Of a stretch of DNA of 64,000 bases, positions 39,984 to 49,105 are shown one piece after another. The translations under genes and the position numbers were made by a program. Positions within the stretch are counted from its first letter, which is position 1, and every line of letters starts with the position of its first letter. The notes under the pieces were generated by a model. The model had not been told where the DNA came from and ran no database searches. It saw nothing but the letters and a program-made list of their open reading frames with translations. Origin of the DNA: Marinobacterium zhoushanense (GTDB lineage Bacteria; Pseudomonadota; Gammaproteobacteria; Pseudomonadales; Balneatricaceae); assembly GCF_014641945.1 (NCBI RefSeq), contig NZ_BMIJ01000005.1, positions 124,001-188,000 of the forward strand. Reading direction: 5' to 3'.

Positions 39984-41093
39984 ATGAAAATTCGTGCTGC
40001 CGTGGCCCGTGAAACTCACGGGCCGCTGAGTCTGGAATCCCTGGAGATCGACGATCCACGCGCCGACGAGATCCTGGTACGCGTCGTCGCCACCGGCGTC
40101 TGCCATACCGATATCGTGGTGCGCGACGGCATGCTGCCGACGCCGCTGCCGGTGGTGCTCGGCCACGAGGGCGCGGGTGTGGTTGAGCGGGTCGGCTCCG
40201 CCGTGACCAAGGTGGTGCCGGGTGACCACGTGGTGATGACCTTCGCCTCCTGTGGCGGATGCCCAAGCTGTCAGGATCATGCACCGAGCTACTGCCACGC
40301 GTTCTTCCCGAAAAACTTCTTTGCGGTTCGCGGCGATGGTTCCACGGCGCTGTCCAGCGGCGATGAAGTTATCCACAGCCACTTCTTCGGCCAGTCCTCC
40401 TTCGCTACCCACGCCATCTGCGATCAGCGCAATATCGTCAAGGTGCCGCAGGATGCACCGCTCGAACTGCTCGGCCCGCTGGCCTGCGGCGTACAGACCG
40501 GCGCCGGTGCGGTACTCAATGCATTGCGGGTCGGTGCCGGCAGCAGCTTCGCCGTGTTCGGCACCGGCTCGGTGGGGCTGTCGGCGGTGATGGCGGCGCG
40601 GGTCTGCGGCGCCACGACCATCGTCGCGGTGGACATGAACAACGAACGACTGGCGTTCGCCAAGGAACTGGGCGCTACCCATACCCTGAACCCGACCAAC
40701 GGCGACGTGACCGAGGCGATCATGGCGATCACCGGCCACGGCCTCGATTACGCGCTCGATACCACGGGGCTGAGTCAGGTGATCAAGGGCGCGGTACTGA
40801 GTCTGGCGCCGCGCGGCAGCTGCGGCATCCTCGGCGCCTCGGCGCCGGGCAGCGAGATCGTACTCGACGAAGTGCATTTCATGAGCGGCGGCCGCCGCCT
40901 GATCGGCATCGTCGAAGGGGAAGCCAACCCGGACACCTTTATCCCGATGCTGATCCGCCTGTACCAGCAGGGACTGTTCCCGTTCGACAAGCTGGTGAAG
41001 TTCTACCCGCTGGAGCAGATCAACCAGGCGATCGCCGATTCGGAGTCGGGCATCACTATCAAACCGATCGTTCGCATGGAAGGCGGCAGTTAA
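39984..41093 (+). CDS. Zinc-dependent aryl-alcohol dehydrogenase, AreB/XylB-like
   Basis: 369-residue medium-chain dehydrogenase. Catalytic zinc ligands are Cys40 (GVCHTDIVV), His61 (VVLGHEGAG) and the Cys of GPLACGVQTGAG. Structural zinc is held by Cys90, Cys93, Cys96 and Cys104. The Rossmann motif is FGTGSVGLSAVMAA, followed by an Asp (VAVDMNN) that favours NAD over NADP. Overall features match benzyl-alcohol dehydrogenases (XylB, AreB). It would turn an aryl alcohol into the aldehyde used by the first gene of the operon. AAAGGAG precedes the ATG. Confidence 0.9.
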   Translation: MKIRAAVARETHGPLSLESLEIDDPRADEILVRVVATGVCHTDIVVRDGMLPTPLPVVLGHEGAGVVERVGSAVTKVVPGDHVVMTFASCGGCPSCQDHAPSYCHAFFPKNFFAVRGDGSTALSSGDEVIHSHFFGQSSFATHAICDQRNIVKVPQDAPLELLGPLACGVQTGAGAVLNALRVGAGSSFAVFGTGSVGLSAVMAARVCGATTIVAVDMNNERLAFAKELGATHTLNPTNGDVTEAIMAITGHGLDYALDTTGLSQVIKGAVLSLAPRGSCGILGASAPGSEIVLDEVHFMSGGRRLIGIVEGEANPDTFIPMLIRLYQQGLFPFDKLVKFYPLEQINQAIADSESGITIKPIVRMEGGS

Positions 41094-41146
41094 AGCACCT
41101 CTGTCGTTTTCCGGCCTCGTCTGCGTCTCTCAAGGCGCAGTTTTAT

Positions 41147-41196
41147 ACGTCATCAGCGCCTTGCTATTACCCCCTGCGTTGATGGCGTTTTTTTTA
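41147..41196 (+). terminator. Terminator of the are-like operon
   Basis: ACGTCATCAGCGC (41147-41159) pairs with GCGTTGATGGCGT (41176-41188) in 11 of 13 positions and is followed by eight T. The loop is long (16 bases) but the T-run is convincing. Confidence 0.75.
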
Positions 41197-41200
41197 TGTA

Positions 41201-41294
41201 CAGGATGTACGGTATCCCGCGGGCGCAAGGATGCGCAGGAGCGGGATATGGTGTTTCAGGATGTATGGTATCCCGCGGGCGCAGGATGCGCAGG
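41201..41294. repeat. Two-copy 38/39-bp direct repeat with internal palindromes
   Basis: A 39-bp unit at 41201-41239 recurs at 41257-41294 with one substitution and one missing A; the gap is 17 bases. Each unit contains GCGC-N5/6-GCGC. TATCCCGC (41213-41220) and GCGGGATA (41241-41248) also form a perfect 8-bp stem. It looks like a REP-type intergenic element between the are-like and put modules. Confidence 0.7.
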
Positions 41295-41298
41295 TAAC

Positions 41299-41323
41299 GA
41301 AAAAAGCGCCGTGGGGACGGCGC
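41299..41323 (-). terminator. Terminator of putP
   Basis: GCGCCGT (41306-41312) and ACGGCGC (41317-41323) form a perfect stem with a four-base loop. Read on the minus strand it is followed by six or more T, 65 bases past the putP stop. Confidence 0.85.
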
Positions 41324-41387
41324 AAATCGGAGGGCATCGAATGGAGACCCACCCGGTTGCCAAACACGGGTGGGGTGTAGCAACGGG

Positions 41388-42878
41388 TTACAGCTTGCGC
41401 AGCATCTCGTTGTGTTGCTCGATCACGGCCGCTTCCGGCTCGTTGGTGGACAGGGTCACGACGACGATTGCAACGGTGGCGAAGATGATCCCCGGCACGA
41501 TCTCGTACACGTCGAACAGGCCGCCGGAAAGCTGTTTCCAGACCACCACGGTCAGTGCGCCGACCACGATACCGGCCAGGGCGCCGTTACGGTTCATGCG
41601 CGGCCAGTACAGGCTCAGCAGCAGGGCCGGACCGAAGGCGGCGCCGAAGCCTGCCCAGGCGTAGGAGACCAGTCCCAGTACGGTGGAGTCCGGATTGAAC
41701 GCCAGCAGCAGGGCAACGAAGGAGAGTGCCAGTACGGCGATACGGCCGACCATGACGATCTCCTTCTGGCTCGCATCGCGGCGGAACAGCTGCTTGTAAA
41801 AGTCCTCGGCCAGGGCCGAGGAGGAAACCAGCAGTTGGGAATCCGCGGTGCTCATGATCGCCGCCAGGATCGCGGCCAGCAGAATACCGGCGATGACCGG
41901 GTGGAACACGGCGTTTACCAGCACCATGAAGATCTTCTCGCCATCGGCGATATCACCGGCCATATGGCCGTTGACGTAGACCAGACCGGCCAGGCCGACC
42001 AATACGGCGCCGGCCATGGAGATCCCGCTCCAGGTCACGGCGATGCGGCGAGCGGTGGGGATATCCTCGTTGCTGCGTGCAGCCTTGAATCGGGCCAGGA
42101 TGTGCGGCTGACCGAAGTAGCCCAGTCCCCAGGCCATCAGCGAGACAATAGCGATCAGGCTCAGTGATTCACCGGCATTGTCCCGGGTGATGGTCAGCAG
42201 TTCCGGGTTGATCTGCTCCAGAGAGTCGAACATGGCGCTCCAGCCGCCATCGACCTGCATCACCATGATCGGCACGATCAGCAGTGCCGCGGCCATCAGC
42301 AGGCCCTGCACCAGGTCGGTCCAGGACACCGCCAGGAAGCCGCCAAACAGGGTGTAGGAGACCACGCAGATGGTGCCGACGATGACGGCGGTGCTGTAGT
42401 CGAGGCCGAACACGGTCTCGAACAGCTTGCCACCGGCGACCAGGCCGGAGCTGGTATAGAACAGGAAGAACAGCAGGATGAAGAACGCCGAGATCACCTG
42501 CAGCGCGCGTGAATTATCGCGGAAGCGGTTGGCGAAAAACTCGGGCAGGGTCAGTGAATCGTTGGCCACGATACTATAGGTACGCAGGCGTTTGGCGGTG
42601 ATCAGCCAGTTGCCCCAGGTGCCCAGCAGCAGACCGCCCGCGAGCCAGAGCGATTCCAGACCGGAACCGTAAGCGTAGCCGGGCAGACCGAGCAGCAACC
42701 AGCCGCTCATATCGGATGCGCCGGCCGAGAGTGCCGCGGGCCAGGGGCCCAGAGAGCGGCCACCGAGGAAGTAATCGGAGGAGCTGGCGGTACGCAAATA
42801 GGCGTAATAACCGATTGCCAGCATCAAGACCAGATAAACGGCAAAGGTGCCGTAGATTGCTAAGTTATTATCATTCAT
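41388..42878 (-). CDS. putP: PutP, sodium/proline symporter
   Basis: 496 residues of the sodium:solute symporter family with about 13 membrane helices. The N-terminal IYGTFAVYLVLMLAIGYYAY helix, the SDYFLGGRSLGPWPAALSAGASDMSGWLLLGLPG segment around helix 2 and the GYFGQPHILARF loop are hallmarks of PutP. It imports proline for the PutA pathway encoded upstream. It is the last gene of the put unit, 132 bases after the gene for the PutA C-terminal-domain protein. The ribosome binding site before its ATG is poor. Confidence 0.96.
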   Translation of the reverse strand: MNDNNLAIYGTFAVYLVLMLAIGYYAYLRTASSSDYFLGGRSLGPWPAALSAGASDMSGWLLLGLPGYAYGSGLESLWLAGGLLLGTWGNWLITAKRLRTYSIVANDSLTLPEFFANRFRDNSRALQVISAFFILLFFLFYTSSGLVAGGKLFETVFGLDYSTAVIVGTICVVSYTLFGGFLAVSWTDLVQGLLMAAALLIVPIMVMQVDGGWSAMFDSLEQINPELLTITRDNAGESLSLIAIVSLMAWGLGYFGQPHILARFKAARSNEDIPTARRIAVTWSGISMAGAVLVGLAGLVYVNGHMAGDIADGEKIFMVLVNAVFHPVIAGILLAAILAAIMSTADSQLLVSSSALAEDFYKQLFRRDASQKEIVMVGRIAVLALSFVALLLAFNPDSTVLGLVSYAWAGFGAAFGPALLLSLYWPRMNRNGALAGIVVGALTVVVWKQLSGGLFDVYEIVPGIIFATVAIVVVTLSTNEPEAAVIEQHNEMLRKL

Positions 42879-43010
42879 GAGCTCATGTCTCTATCACGTT
42901 GAGTTACTTGGAACCTGATTCCAGCATCCGTCCGCACCGATCTCCGAACGCGGGTCGAGAGGGCTCGGCCTGAGCCTCGACAGACGCTGTCTACAGGCAT
43001 GGCGGCGGTT

Positions 43011-43709
43011 TCAGGCAGTGCTGCCCAGTTCCAGCAGGGTGGCGTTACCGCCCACAGCGGTGGTGTTGATGGTGCGCGTTTTCTCGGTAACGAAACGGTG
43101 CATGTGATCTGGCTGCAGCAGGGTCGAGCAGCCTTCGGCATCGGTCTCTGCGACCAGTTGCACCAGTAAGCCCTGACGCTCGGCCAGCTGGCGCTGAAAC
43201 AGGATCTGCTCCTCGGCACGACAGACCGGTGCTACCAGCGCCAGTTTAGGCAGTGCCAGCAGCGCTTCGAGCGGTTCGCTTTCGACGAAGGTCAGCACGC
43301 CGCGGGGTACGCCGATCTGGTGCAGCAGCATGACCAGGCGGTTGCACCAGGCGGCTTCCACCTGGCCACTGAGGATCACCGGATTGCCGCAGGCCAGGGC
43401 GCTGAACACCTGGCCAGCCAGGGCTACCGGGCTGGCACCCGAGGTGCCGAACACCAGTACGTCGCCGCGACCGCTCAGGTACAGCTCGTTGCTCTCGCCG
43501 GTGGGGCCGGGCAGCGGCTGCACCCTGCCCATATGCTGGGCACGGTCCAGCAGCAGCGGGATCAACCGCAACTGTTCCTCATGGTCACCGGCCAGCGGCA
43601 GTTGCTCCAGCGCAGCGTGCAGCAGCTTGCAGCGATAGGTGAAGCCACGGCGATTCCAGTTCTCGAATACGGCGGCATGGTCGGCGCCGAAAAGTGCGTG
43701 ATCGGTCAT
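43011..43709 (-). CDS. Free-standing PutA C-terminal (ALDH-superfamily-like) domain protein
   Basis: 232 residues. The C-terminal part TRTINTTAVGGNATLLEL matches the conserved C-terminal motif that closes long (type B) and trifunctional PutA proteins, and the middle (DVLVFGTSGASPVALAGQ, GNPVILSG) matches the inactive ALDH-like Rossmann domain that precedes that motif there. In those proteins the domain caps the aldehyde dehydrogenase site and helps seal the substrate channel. Here it is a separate gene, 15 bases after the PutA stop, with its own CTGGAGGAG ribosome binding site nine bases before ATG, so it is not just a frameshift. It has no catalytic Cys motif. It probably binds PutA in trans. 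Confidence 0.85.
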   Translation of the reverse strand: MTDHALFGADHAAVFENWNRRGFTYRCKLLHAALEQLPLAGDHEEQLRLIPLLLDRAQHMGRVQPLPGPTGESNELYLSGRGDVLVFGTSGASPVALAGQVFSALACGNPVILSGQVEAAWCNRLVMLLHQIGVPRGVLTFVESEPLEALLALPKLALVAPVCRAEEQILFQRQLAERQGLLVQLVAETDAEGCSTLLQPDHMHRFVTEKTRTINTTAVGGNATLLELGSTA

Positions 43710-43724
43710 CGGTTGCTCCTCCAG

Positions 43725-46700
43725 TTACTGCGCGTTGGTCGGAATCAGACGGGTAAAGCGGGGCAGGTAGTGCGGACCGCCCGCTTTCGGTCCGGTACCG
43801 GACAGGCCCTGACCGCCGAATGGCTGTACCCCGACCACGGCACCGATCTGGTTACGGTTGATGTAGGTGTTGCCGATCCGGGCGCGGGCCTCGATATGGG
43901 CCGCGGTGCGTTCGTTACGGCTGTGGATACCCAGGGTCAGGCCGTATCCGGCGGCGTTGATCTGGTCGATCAGCTGGTCGAGATGGCGCGCTTCGTAACG
44001 GAGGACATGGATAATCGGGCCGAACTGTTCACGGCCGATCTGGTCGATGCGGTCGATCTCGACAGCGGTCGGTGGCACAAAGGTGCCGCGTTTGGCCTTG
44101 CCGGGCAGCGGTGTCTGCGCCAGTAGCTTGGCGTACTCCTTCATCCGCTCGATATGGGCGAGCAGGCCCGATTGGGCGGACTCGTCGATCACCGGGCCGA
44201 TGTCGGTGCTCGGTAATGCCGGGTCGCCGATGCGCAGCTCGGCCATCGCGCCCTTGAGCAGCTCGATGATGCGCTCGGCGATATCCGACTGCAGGCAGAG
44301 CACGCGTAGCGCGGAACAGCGCTGGCCGGCCGAGGCGAAACCGGAGAGCACGGCATCCTTGACCACCTGCTCGGGTAGTGCAGTGGAGTCGACAATCATC
44401 GCGTTCTGACCGCCGGTTTCGGCGATCAGGGTTGCCGGCTCCCTGGCATCAGCGCCGTCGCGCAGGCTCAGCGCGCGGTTGATACGTTGCGCAGTTTCGG
44501 TGGAGCCGGTGAAGGCGACACCGGCGATACGAGGGTCGGCGGTCAGCGCCGCGCCCACGGTGGCGCCGTCACCGGGCAGAAACTGGATTGCGCCGCCGGG
44601 TATACCCGCTTCGAGCATCAGTTCGATGGCGCGGGCTGCGATCAGGCTGGTCTGCTCGGCCGGTTTGGCGATAACGCAGTTGCCGGCCACCAGCGCGGCA
44701 CCGACCTGGCCCAAGAAGATCGCCAGCGGGAAGTTCCACGGGCTGATGCAGACGAAAATGCCGCGACCCTGGCGCTGCCATTTGGCGAGCCCGCCGTCCA
44801 GCCTGTGCAGATCCAGGTGCTCGGAAAACAGCTCCTCGGCGCGTGCCGGGTAGTAGCGGCAGAAATCCACCGCCTCGCGTACTTCGTCGATGCTGTCCTG
44901 GATGGTCTTGCCCGCTTCCTGGTGGCACAGGGCGACGAACTCCTCCAGATGTGCCTCAAGCAGGTCGGCCAGCCGGCGCAGGGCGTCGGCGCGCTCAGTC
45001 ACTGCGGTCTGCTGCCAGGTCGGCAGGAAGCGCTCCGCCGCGTCAATCGCTTCGATCACCTGCCCCTCGCTGGCATACGTGACCTGGCCGACCAGGTTGT
45101 CTCGGTCCGCCGGAGAACGAACATCACTGTGCAAGGCGGTTCCGGCGACCGTCTTGCCGGCGATGATCGGATCGGCCTGCCAGCATTGATTGAGATAGGC
45201 GTTGACTTGCTCCGCAAACGGCCCCCATTCACTCTCGATCAGGATGTTGGGGCCAGATGAGGCTTTACGCTCAGCGCCGTAGATCTCGGTGGGCAGCGGG
45301 ATATTCGGGTTGTGCAGGCTGTTGCGGCTGTGCAGTAACTGCCAGGGGTGCTGAACCAGGTCGGTGATCGGACAGCGCTGGTCGACCAGGCGGTGGACGA
45401 AGGAGGAGTTGGCGCCGTTCTCGAGCAGTCGGCGTACCAGATAGGGCAGCAGATCCTTATGGTTGCCGACCGGTGCGTAGATACGCACCGCCACGCCGGC
45501 CTGCTTCAGCACCTGATCATAGAGTGCATCACCCATGCCGTGCAGGCGCTGGAACTCGAAGTCCGCGTGCTCGGCCAGGGTCATGATCGAGGCTACGGTA
45601 TGCGCGTTATGGCTGGCGAACTGCGGCCAGATCAGGCCGCGTAGCTGCTCGCTGAGCAGGAAGCGGGCGCAGGCCAGATAGGAGACATCAGTACCCTCCT
45701 TACGGGTGAACACCGGATAGCCGGCGAGCCCTCGCTGCTGGCACAGCTTGATCTCGCTGTCCCAGTAGGCGCCCTTGACCAGGCGCACCGGAATACGGTC
45801 GCCAACCTCCTGCGCCAGTGCGGCCAGCCAGGCCAGCACCGGCAGGGCGCGCTTGGAGTAGGCCTGTACCACCAGGCCCAGACCATCCCAGCCGCGGTTC
45901 TCCTCGCTACGGTAGAGCTTTTCGAACAGGCGCAGGGACAGCTCCAGGCGGTCGGCCTCCTCGGCATCGATGGTCAGCGCCACGTTCAGTGGTCGTGCGC
46001 GGCGGATTAGCAGCAACACGCGCTCGGCCAGCTCACTCATTACCCGCGCTTCCTGCAACACCTCATAGCGTGGGTGCAGGGCCGACAACTTGATCGACAC
46101 GCTGGGCTTGGGTGAGCTGCCGACCTGGGGCATGGAGCCGACATGGTCGATGGCACGGGTGTAGTCGGTGTAGTACTTGTTGGCATCCGCTTCGGTTAGC
46201 GCCGCTTCGCCGAGCATGTCGAAGGAGTAGGTGTAACCGCGCTCGCGGTATTCGCGACCGCGCTTGGAGGCCTCCGGCATATCGCGGCCGAGCACGAACT
46301 GGTGGCCCATGATCTTCATCGCCTGCTGCATCACCTTGCGGATCACCGGCTCCGACAGGCGGTTGACCAGGCGGTTGATGACGCCCGACGGGGTGCCGTC
46401 TTCCCGCTCGTCAAGGCTGACCACCTTGCCGGTCAGCAGCAGGCCCCAGGTGGACGCATTGACCAGCAGCGAATCGGACTGGCTCAGGTGACGTTTCCAG
46501 TCGGCGATGCTCAATTTGTCGCGGATCAGGGCGTCGGCGGTTTCGGAATCCGGAATGCGCATCAGCGCTTCGGCCAGGCACATCAGCAGGATCCCTTCGC
46601 GGGTGTCCAGGCTGTACTCCAGCAGCAGGGCGTCGATCATATGGATCGCACCATCATCGGCACGCACCTGTTCGATCAGATTGGTGGCGCAGGCCTCGGT

Positions 46701-46856
46701 GGTCGCCAGCTCATCGCTACTTGGCTCGGCCAGGGCCATCAACTCGCGCAGAACCTGATCTTCATCGGCGGCATAGAGCGGCGAAATCAACTGCCAGATC
46801 TGGCTCAAAGGTTGACGGATAAAACCGGGGTCGAGTACGTCGATAGCCTTGAACAT
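43725..46856 (-). CDS. putA: PutA, bifunctional proline dehydrogenase/P5C dehydrogenase
   Basis: 1043 residues. The N-terminal half is the FAD-dependent proline dehydrogenase barrel (KPSVSIKLSALHPRYE, RLVKGAYWDSEIK, FASHNAHTV). The C-terminal half is the glutamate-semialdehyde dehydrogenase (ISPWNFPLAIFLGQ, FTGSTETAQRI, catalytic Cys in SAGQRCSALR). It lacks the ribbon-helix-helix DNA-binding domain at the N-terminus, so it cannot repress its own operon as in enteric bacteria. It ends right after the ALDH core (GTGPKAGGPHYLPRF), without the C-terminal domain, which is encoded by the next gene. Confidence 0.96.
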   Translation of the reverse strand: MFKAIDVLDPGFIRQPLSQIWQLISPLYAADEDQVLRELMALAEPSSDELATTEACATNLIEQVRADDGAIHMIDALLLEYSLDTREGILLMCLAEALMRIPDSETADALIRDKLSIADWKRHLSQSDSLLVNASTWGLLLTGKVVSLDEREDGTPSGVINRLVNRLSEPVIRKVMQQAMKIMGHQFVLGRDMPEASKRGREYRERGYTYSFDMLGEAALTEADANKYYTDYTRAIDHVGSMPQVGSSPKPSVSIKLSALHPRYEVLQEARVMSELAERVLLLIRRARPLNVALTIDAEEADRLELSLRLFEKLYRSEENRGWDGLGLVVQAYSKRALPVLAWLAALAQEVGDRIPVRLVKGAYWDSEIKLCQQRGLAGYPVFTRKEGTDVSYLACARFLLSEQLRGLIWPQFASHNAHTVASIMTLAEHADFEFQRLHGMGDALYDQVLKQAGVAVRIYAPVGNHKDLLPYLVRRLLENGANSSFVHRLVDQRCPITDLVQHPWQLLHSRNSLHNPNIPLPTEIYGAERKASSGPNILIESEWGPFAEQVNAYLNQCWQADPIIAGKTVAGTALHSDVRSPADRDNLVGQVTYASEGQVIEAIDAAERFLPTWQQTAVTERADALRRLADLLEAHLEEFVALCHQEAGKTIQDSIDEVREAVDFCRYYPARAEELFSEHLDLHRLDGGLAKWQRQGRGIFVCISPWNFPLAIFLGQVGAALVAGNCVIAKPAEQTSLIAARAIELMLEAGIPGGAIQFLPGDGATVGAALTADPRIAGVAFTGSTETAQRINRALSLRDGADAREPATLIAETGGQNAMIVDSTALPEQVVKDAVLSGFASAGQRCSALRVLCLQSDIAERIIELLKGAMAELRIGDPALPSTDIGPVIDESAQSGLLAHIERMKEYAKLLAQTPLPGKAKRGTFVPPTAVEIDRIDQIGREQFGPIIHVLRYEARHLDQLIDQINAAGYGLTLGIHSRNERTAAHIEARARIGNTYINRNQIGAVVGVQPFGGQGLSGTGPKAGGPHYLPRFTRLIPTNAQ

Positions 46857-46967
46857 AGCGATCTCCTAACCTGTGCTGTGCCGGATTGATACAACGGGAG
46901 GGCTCGGCTTTCAGGTCCGATGCAGATTGCTCGAAAAGTACTCATTACTGTAGACCCTGCCCAATCT

Positions 46968-46977
46968 ACCTGCAGGT
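46968..46977. promoter_or_regulatory. Palindrome in the putA upstream region
   Basis: ACCTGCAGGT is a perfect 10-base palindrome about 112 bases before the putA start. It lies in the 202-base gap after the AraC-type regulator gene and is a possible regulator site. No convincing -35/-10 pair was identified there. Confidence 0.25.
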
Positions 46978-47058
46978 TAAGGAAGTTTGTTGGTTTGGGT
47001 CTTTCCCCAGGCTCCGGGGTTTTTGTCCCGTTCTACGGAGTTGGCTCGGTGGCGCAGG

Positions 47059-47823
47059 TTAACGCTGATGGGTGCGGCGATAGCGCAAGGGGGATGTGTC
47101 GAAACGGCGGCCGAAGGCACGGGTCAGATTGCTCTGGCTGGCAAAACCGAAACGCGCCGCCAGCTCCGAGATGCCGCAGTCGGTATTCGCCAGCGCGGTG
47201 GCGACGGACTGCAGCCGACGCTCCATAACATATTGTTGCGGGGTCTGTCCGGTCTGGTCGCGGAACAGGGCGAAGAACTGGCTCTCACTCAGGCAGACAC
47301 TGCCGGCGAGTTCCGCGACGTCGATGCGACGTTCGATATGCAGGTCGATATAGGTGTCGATCAGGGCCAGGTTCAACCGGCCCATACGGCGGGGCTGGCT
47401 GTGCTGCTGTTCCAGTTGCCGTTGCAGGGCGCACACCAATGTGCTGGCACAGGCATCCTGCAACAGGGTGTCGGACGGGTTCTGCTGCATCTCCCGGCTC
47501 AGGGCGTTAAGCAGCAGCTGCATCTGCGGTGCGCAGTTGAAGTAGTCGGGACGTTTGAACAACTGCTCTATTCGTTGTTGCAACGGCCGGTCTTCGCCCT
47601 CGGTGGGCAGATTGACCACGACGATACGGTTATCGCCCAGGCCGTGGAAGGCGTGTCCCGTCGCCGATGGCAGCAGGCAACCCCAGCCGAAGTTGACCGG
47701 GCGGCAGTAGCCGGCCAGATCGAATTCGGTATCGCCTTCCAGGCCGAACACCAGCTGATGATAGCCATGATCATGCTGGTCGGCGCTGTCCGGCAGGGAG
47801 ATAACGCTGGTCTCTTTACGCAT
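47059..47823 (-). CDS. AraC-family regulator of proline catabolism (PruR-like)
   Basis: About 254 residues. The N-terminal cupin-like sensor (DHGYHQLVFGLEGDTEFDL) is followed by two helix-turn-helix motifs at the C-terminus (IDVAELAGSVCLSESQFFALF and GISELAARFGFASQSNLTRAF). It lies directly upstream of putA on the same strand. In Pseudomonas an AraC-type activator, PruR, controls putA and putP, which fits a PutA that has no DNA-binding domain. I use the ATG at 47823 (MRKETSVISLP); a GTG at 47865 gives 14 more residues. Neither has a good ribosome binding site. Confidence 0.8.
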   Translation of the reverse strand: MRKETSVISLPDSADQHDHGYHQLVFGLEGDTEFDLAGYCRPVNFGWGCLLPSATGHAFHGLGDNRIVVVNLPTEGEDRPLQQRIEQLFKRPDYFNCAPQMQLLLNALSREMQQNPSDTLLQDACASTLVCALQRQLEQQHSQPRRMGRLNLALIDTYIDLHIERRIDVAELAGSVCLSESQFFALFRDQTGQTPQQYVMERRLQSVATALANTDCGISELAARFGFASQSNLTRAFGRRFDTSPLRYRRTHQR

Positions 47824-48006
47824 GATGCCGACAGAAGTTTGGTAAGCCTGGATGCAGTCTATCACAAGGTTGACTGTTGTTGATCATGCGCTCAGGCATT
47901 GGTTGTATACCGAATGCTCTAAGGAGGTACGCCGCGGCCCCCTAAATCGGTACAATGGCGCCCAACTTGTTTATAGCGACTTACGGCAAATTACAGGATA
48001 GACACC

Positions 48007-49071
48007 ATGGTTGAGCTTAAGAACGACCGCTTTCTGCGCGCACTGCTGCGCGAACCGGTAGATTGCACGCCGGTCTGGATGATGCGCCAGGCTGGACGAT
48101 ATCTGCCGGAGTATCGTGAAACGCGCGCGCGTGCCGGTGATTTCATGAGCCTGTGCATGAATCCCAAACTCGCCTGCGAAGTGACACTGCAGCCGCTGGA
48201 GCGTTACGACCTGGATGCCGCGATCCTGTTCTCCGATATTCTGACTATCCCCGATGCCATGGGGCTGGGGCTCTACTTCGAAGCCGGCGAGGGTCCGCGC
48301 TTCAAGAAGATCGTACGCACCGCCGATGACGTGGCGGCGTTGCCGGTGCCGGATGTGAAGCGCGATCTGGATTACGTGATCGCCGCGGTCCGCGAGATCC
48401 GCTCGGCACTGGCCGGCCGGGTGCCGCTGATCGGCTTCTCCGGTAGCCCCTGGACCCTGGCGACCTATATGGTTGAGGGCGGCTCGAGCAAGGATTTCCG
48501 TCATATCAAGGAGATGATGTATGCCCGTCCCGAGGTGATGCATGAGCTGCTGGCCAAACTTGCCGACGCGGTCACCCTCTACCTGAACGAGCAGATTCTG
48601 GCCGGCGCCCAGGCGGTACAGATCTTCGATACCTGGGGCGGTGCGCTGAGCGGGCCGATGTACCTTGAGTTCTCGCTGGCATATATGAAGCGCATCGTTG
48701 ACGGCCTGATCCGTGAGAACGAAGGGCGTCGAGTGCCCTGTATCCTGTTCACCAAGAACGGCGGTCAGTGGCTGGAGACGATGGCTGATAGCGGCGCCGA
48801 TGCGCTGGGCCTGGATTGGACCACCGACATCGGCGATGCCCGTCGTCGGGTGGGCGACCGGGTAGCGCTACAGGGCAACATGGATCCGAGCGTGCTGTAT
48901 GCCCCTGCGGACCGTATCCGCAGCGAAGTGGCCGCGATTCTGCAGAGCTTCGGGCCTGGCACCGGGCATGTGTTCAACCTGGGTCACGGCATCCACCAGT
49001 TCGTCGATCCGGAAAGCGCCGGCGTATTCGTCGATGCGGTGCATGAACTCAGTGCTTCCTATCACGACTGA
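48007..49071 (+). CDS. hemE: Uroporphyrinogen decarboxylase
   Basis: 354-residue cytosolic enzyme that removes four carboxyl groups from uroporphyrinogen III to give coproporphyrinogen III. The N-terminal signature [16 protein letters not shown] and the second signature [17 protein letters not shown] are exact. The catalytic Asp is in [10 protein letters not shown] and the C-terminal [11 protein letters not shown] is conserved. In Pseudomonas it follows gltD directly; here about 19 kb of other genes separate them. Confidence 0.98.
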   Translation: MVELKNDRFLRALLREPVDCTPVWMMRQAGRYLPEYRETRARAGDFMSLCMNPKLACEVTLQPLERYDLDAAILFSDILTIPDAMGLGLYFEAGEGPRFKKIVRTADDVAALPVPDVKRDLDYVIAAVREIRSALAGRVPLIGFSGSPWTLATYMVEGGSSKDFRHIKEMMYARPEVMHELLAKLADAVTLYLNEQILAGAQAVQIFDTWGGALSGPMYLEFSLAYMKRIVDGLIRENEGRRVPCILFTKNGGQWLETMADSGADALGLDWTTDIGDARRRVGDRVALQGNMDPSVLYAPADRIRSEVAAILQSFGPGTGHVFNLGHGIHQFVDPESAGVFVDAVHELSASYHD

Positions 49072-49105
49072 ACCTGCACACCGCTTTATCATCATAGCTA
49101 TACCC

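Noticed and set aside
41161..41664. Open frame over the repeat region and the putP 3' end
   Set aside because: It runs through two terminators and a repeat and then antisense to putP.
43011..43727. Frameshift separating PutA from its C-terminal domain
   Set aside because: The small gene has its own strong ribosome binding site and ATG after the PutA stop, so a natural split is the better reading.
46988..47035. Plus-strand hairpin CCCC...GGGG followed by TTTTT
   Set aside because: The stem is short and has a mismatch, and no plus-strand gene ends there.
47920..47928. Perfect Shine-Dalgarno-like TAAGGAGGT upstream of hemE
   Set aside because: No start codon follows at a usable distance; hemE starts about 80 bases later. 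Probably chance.
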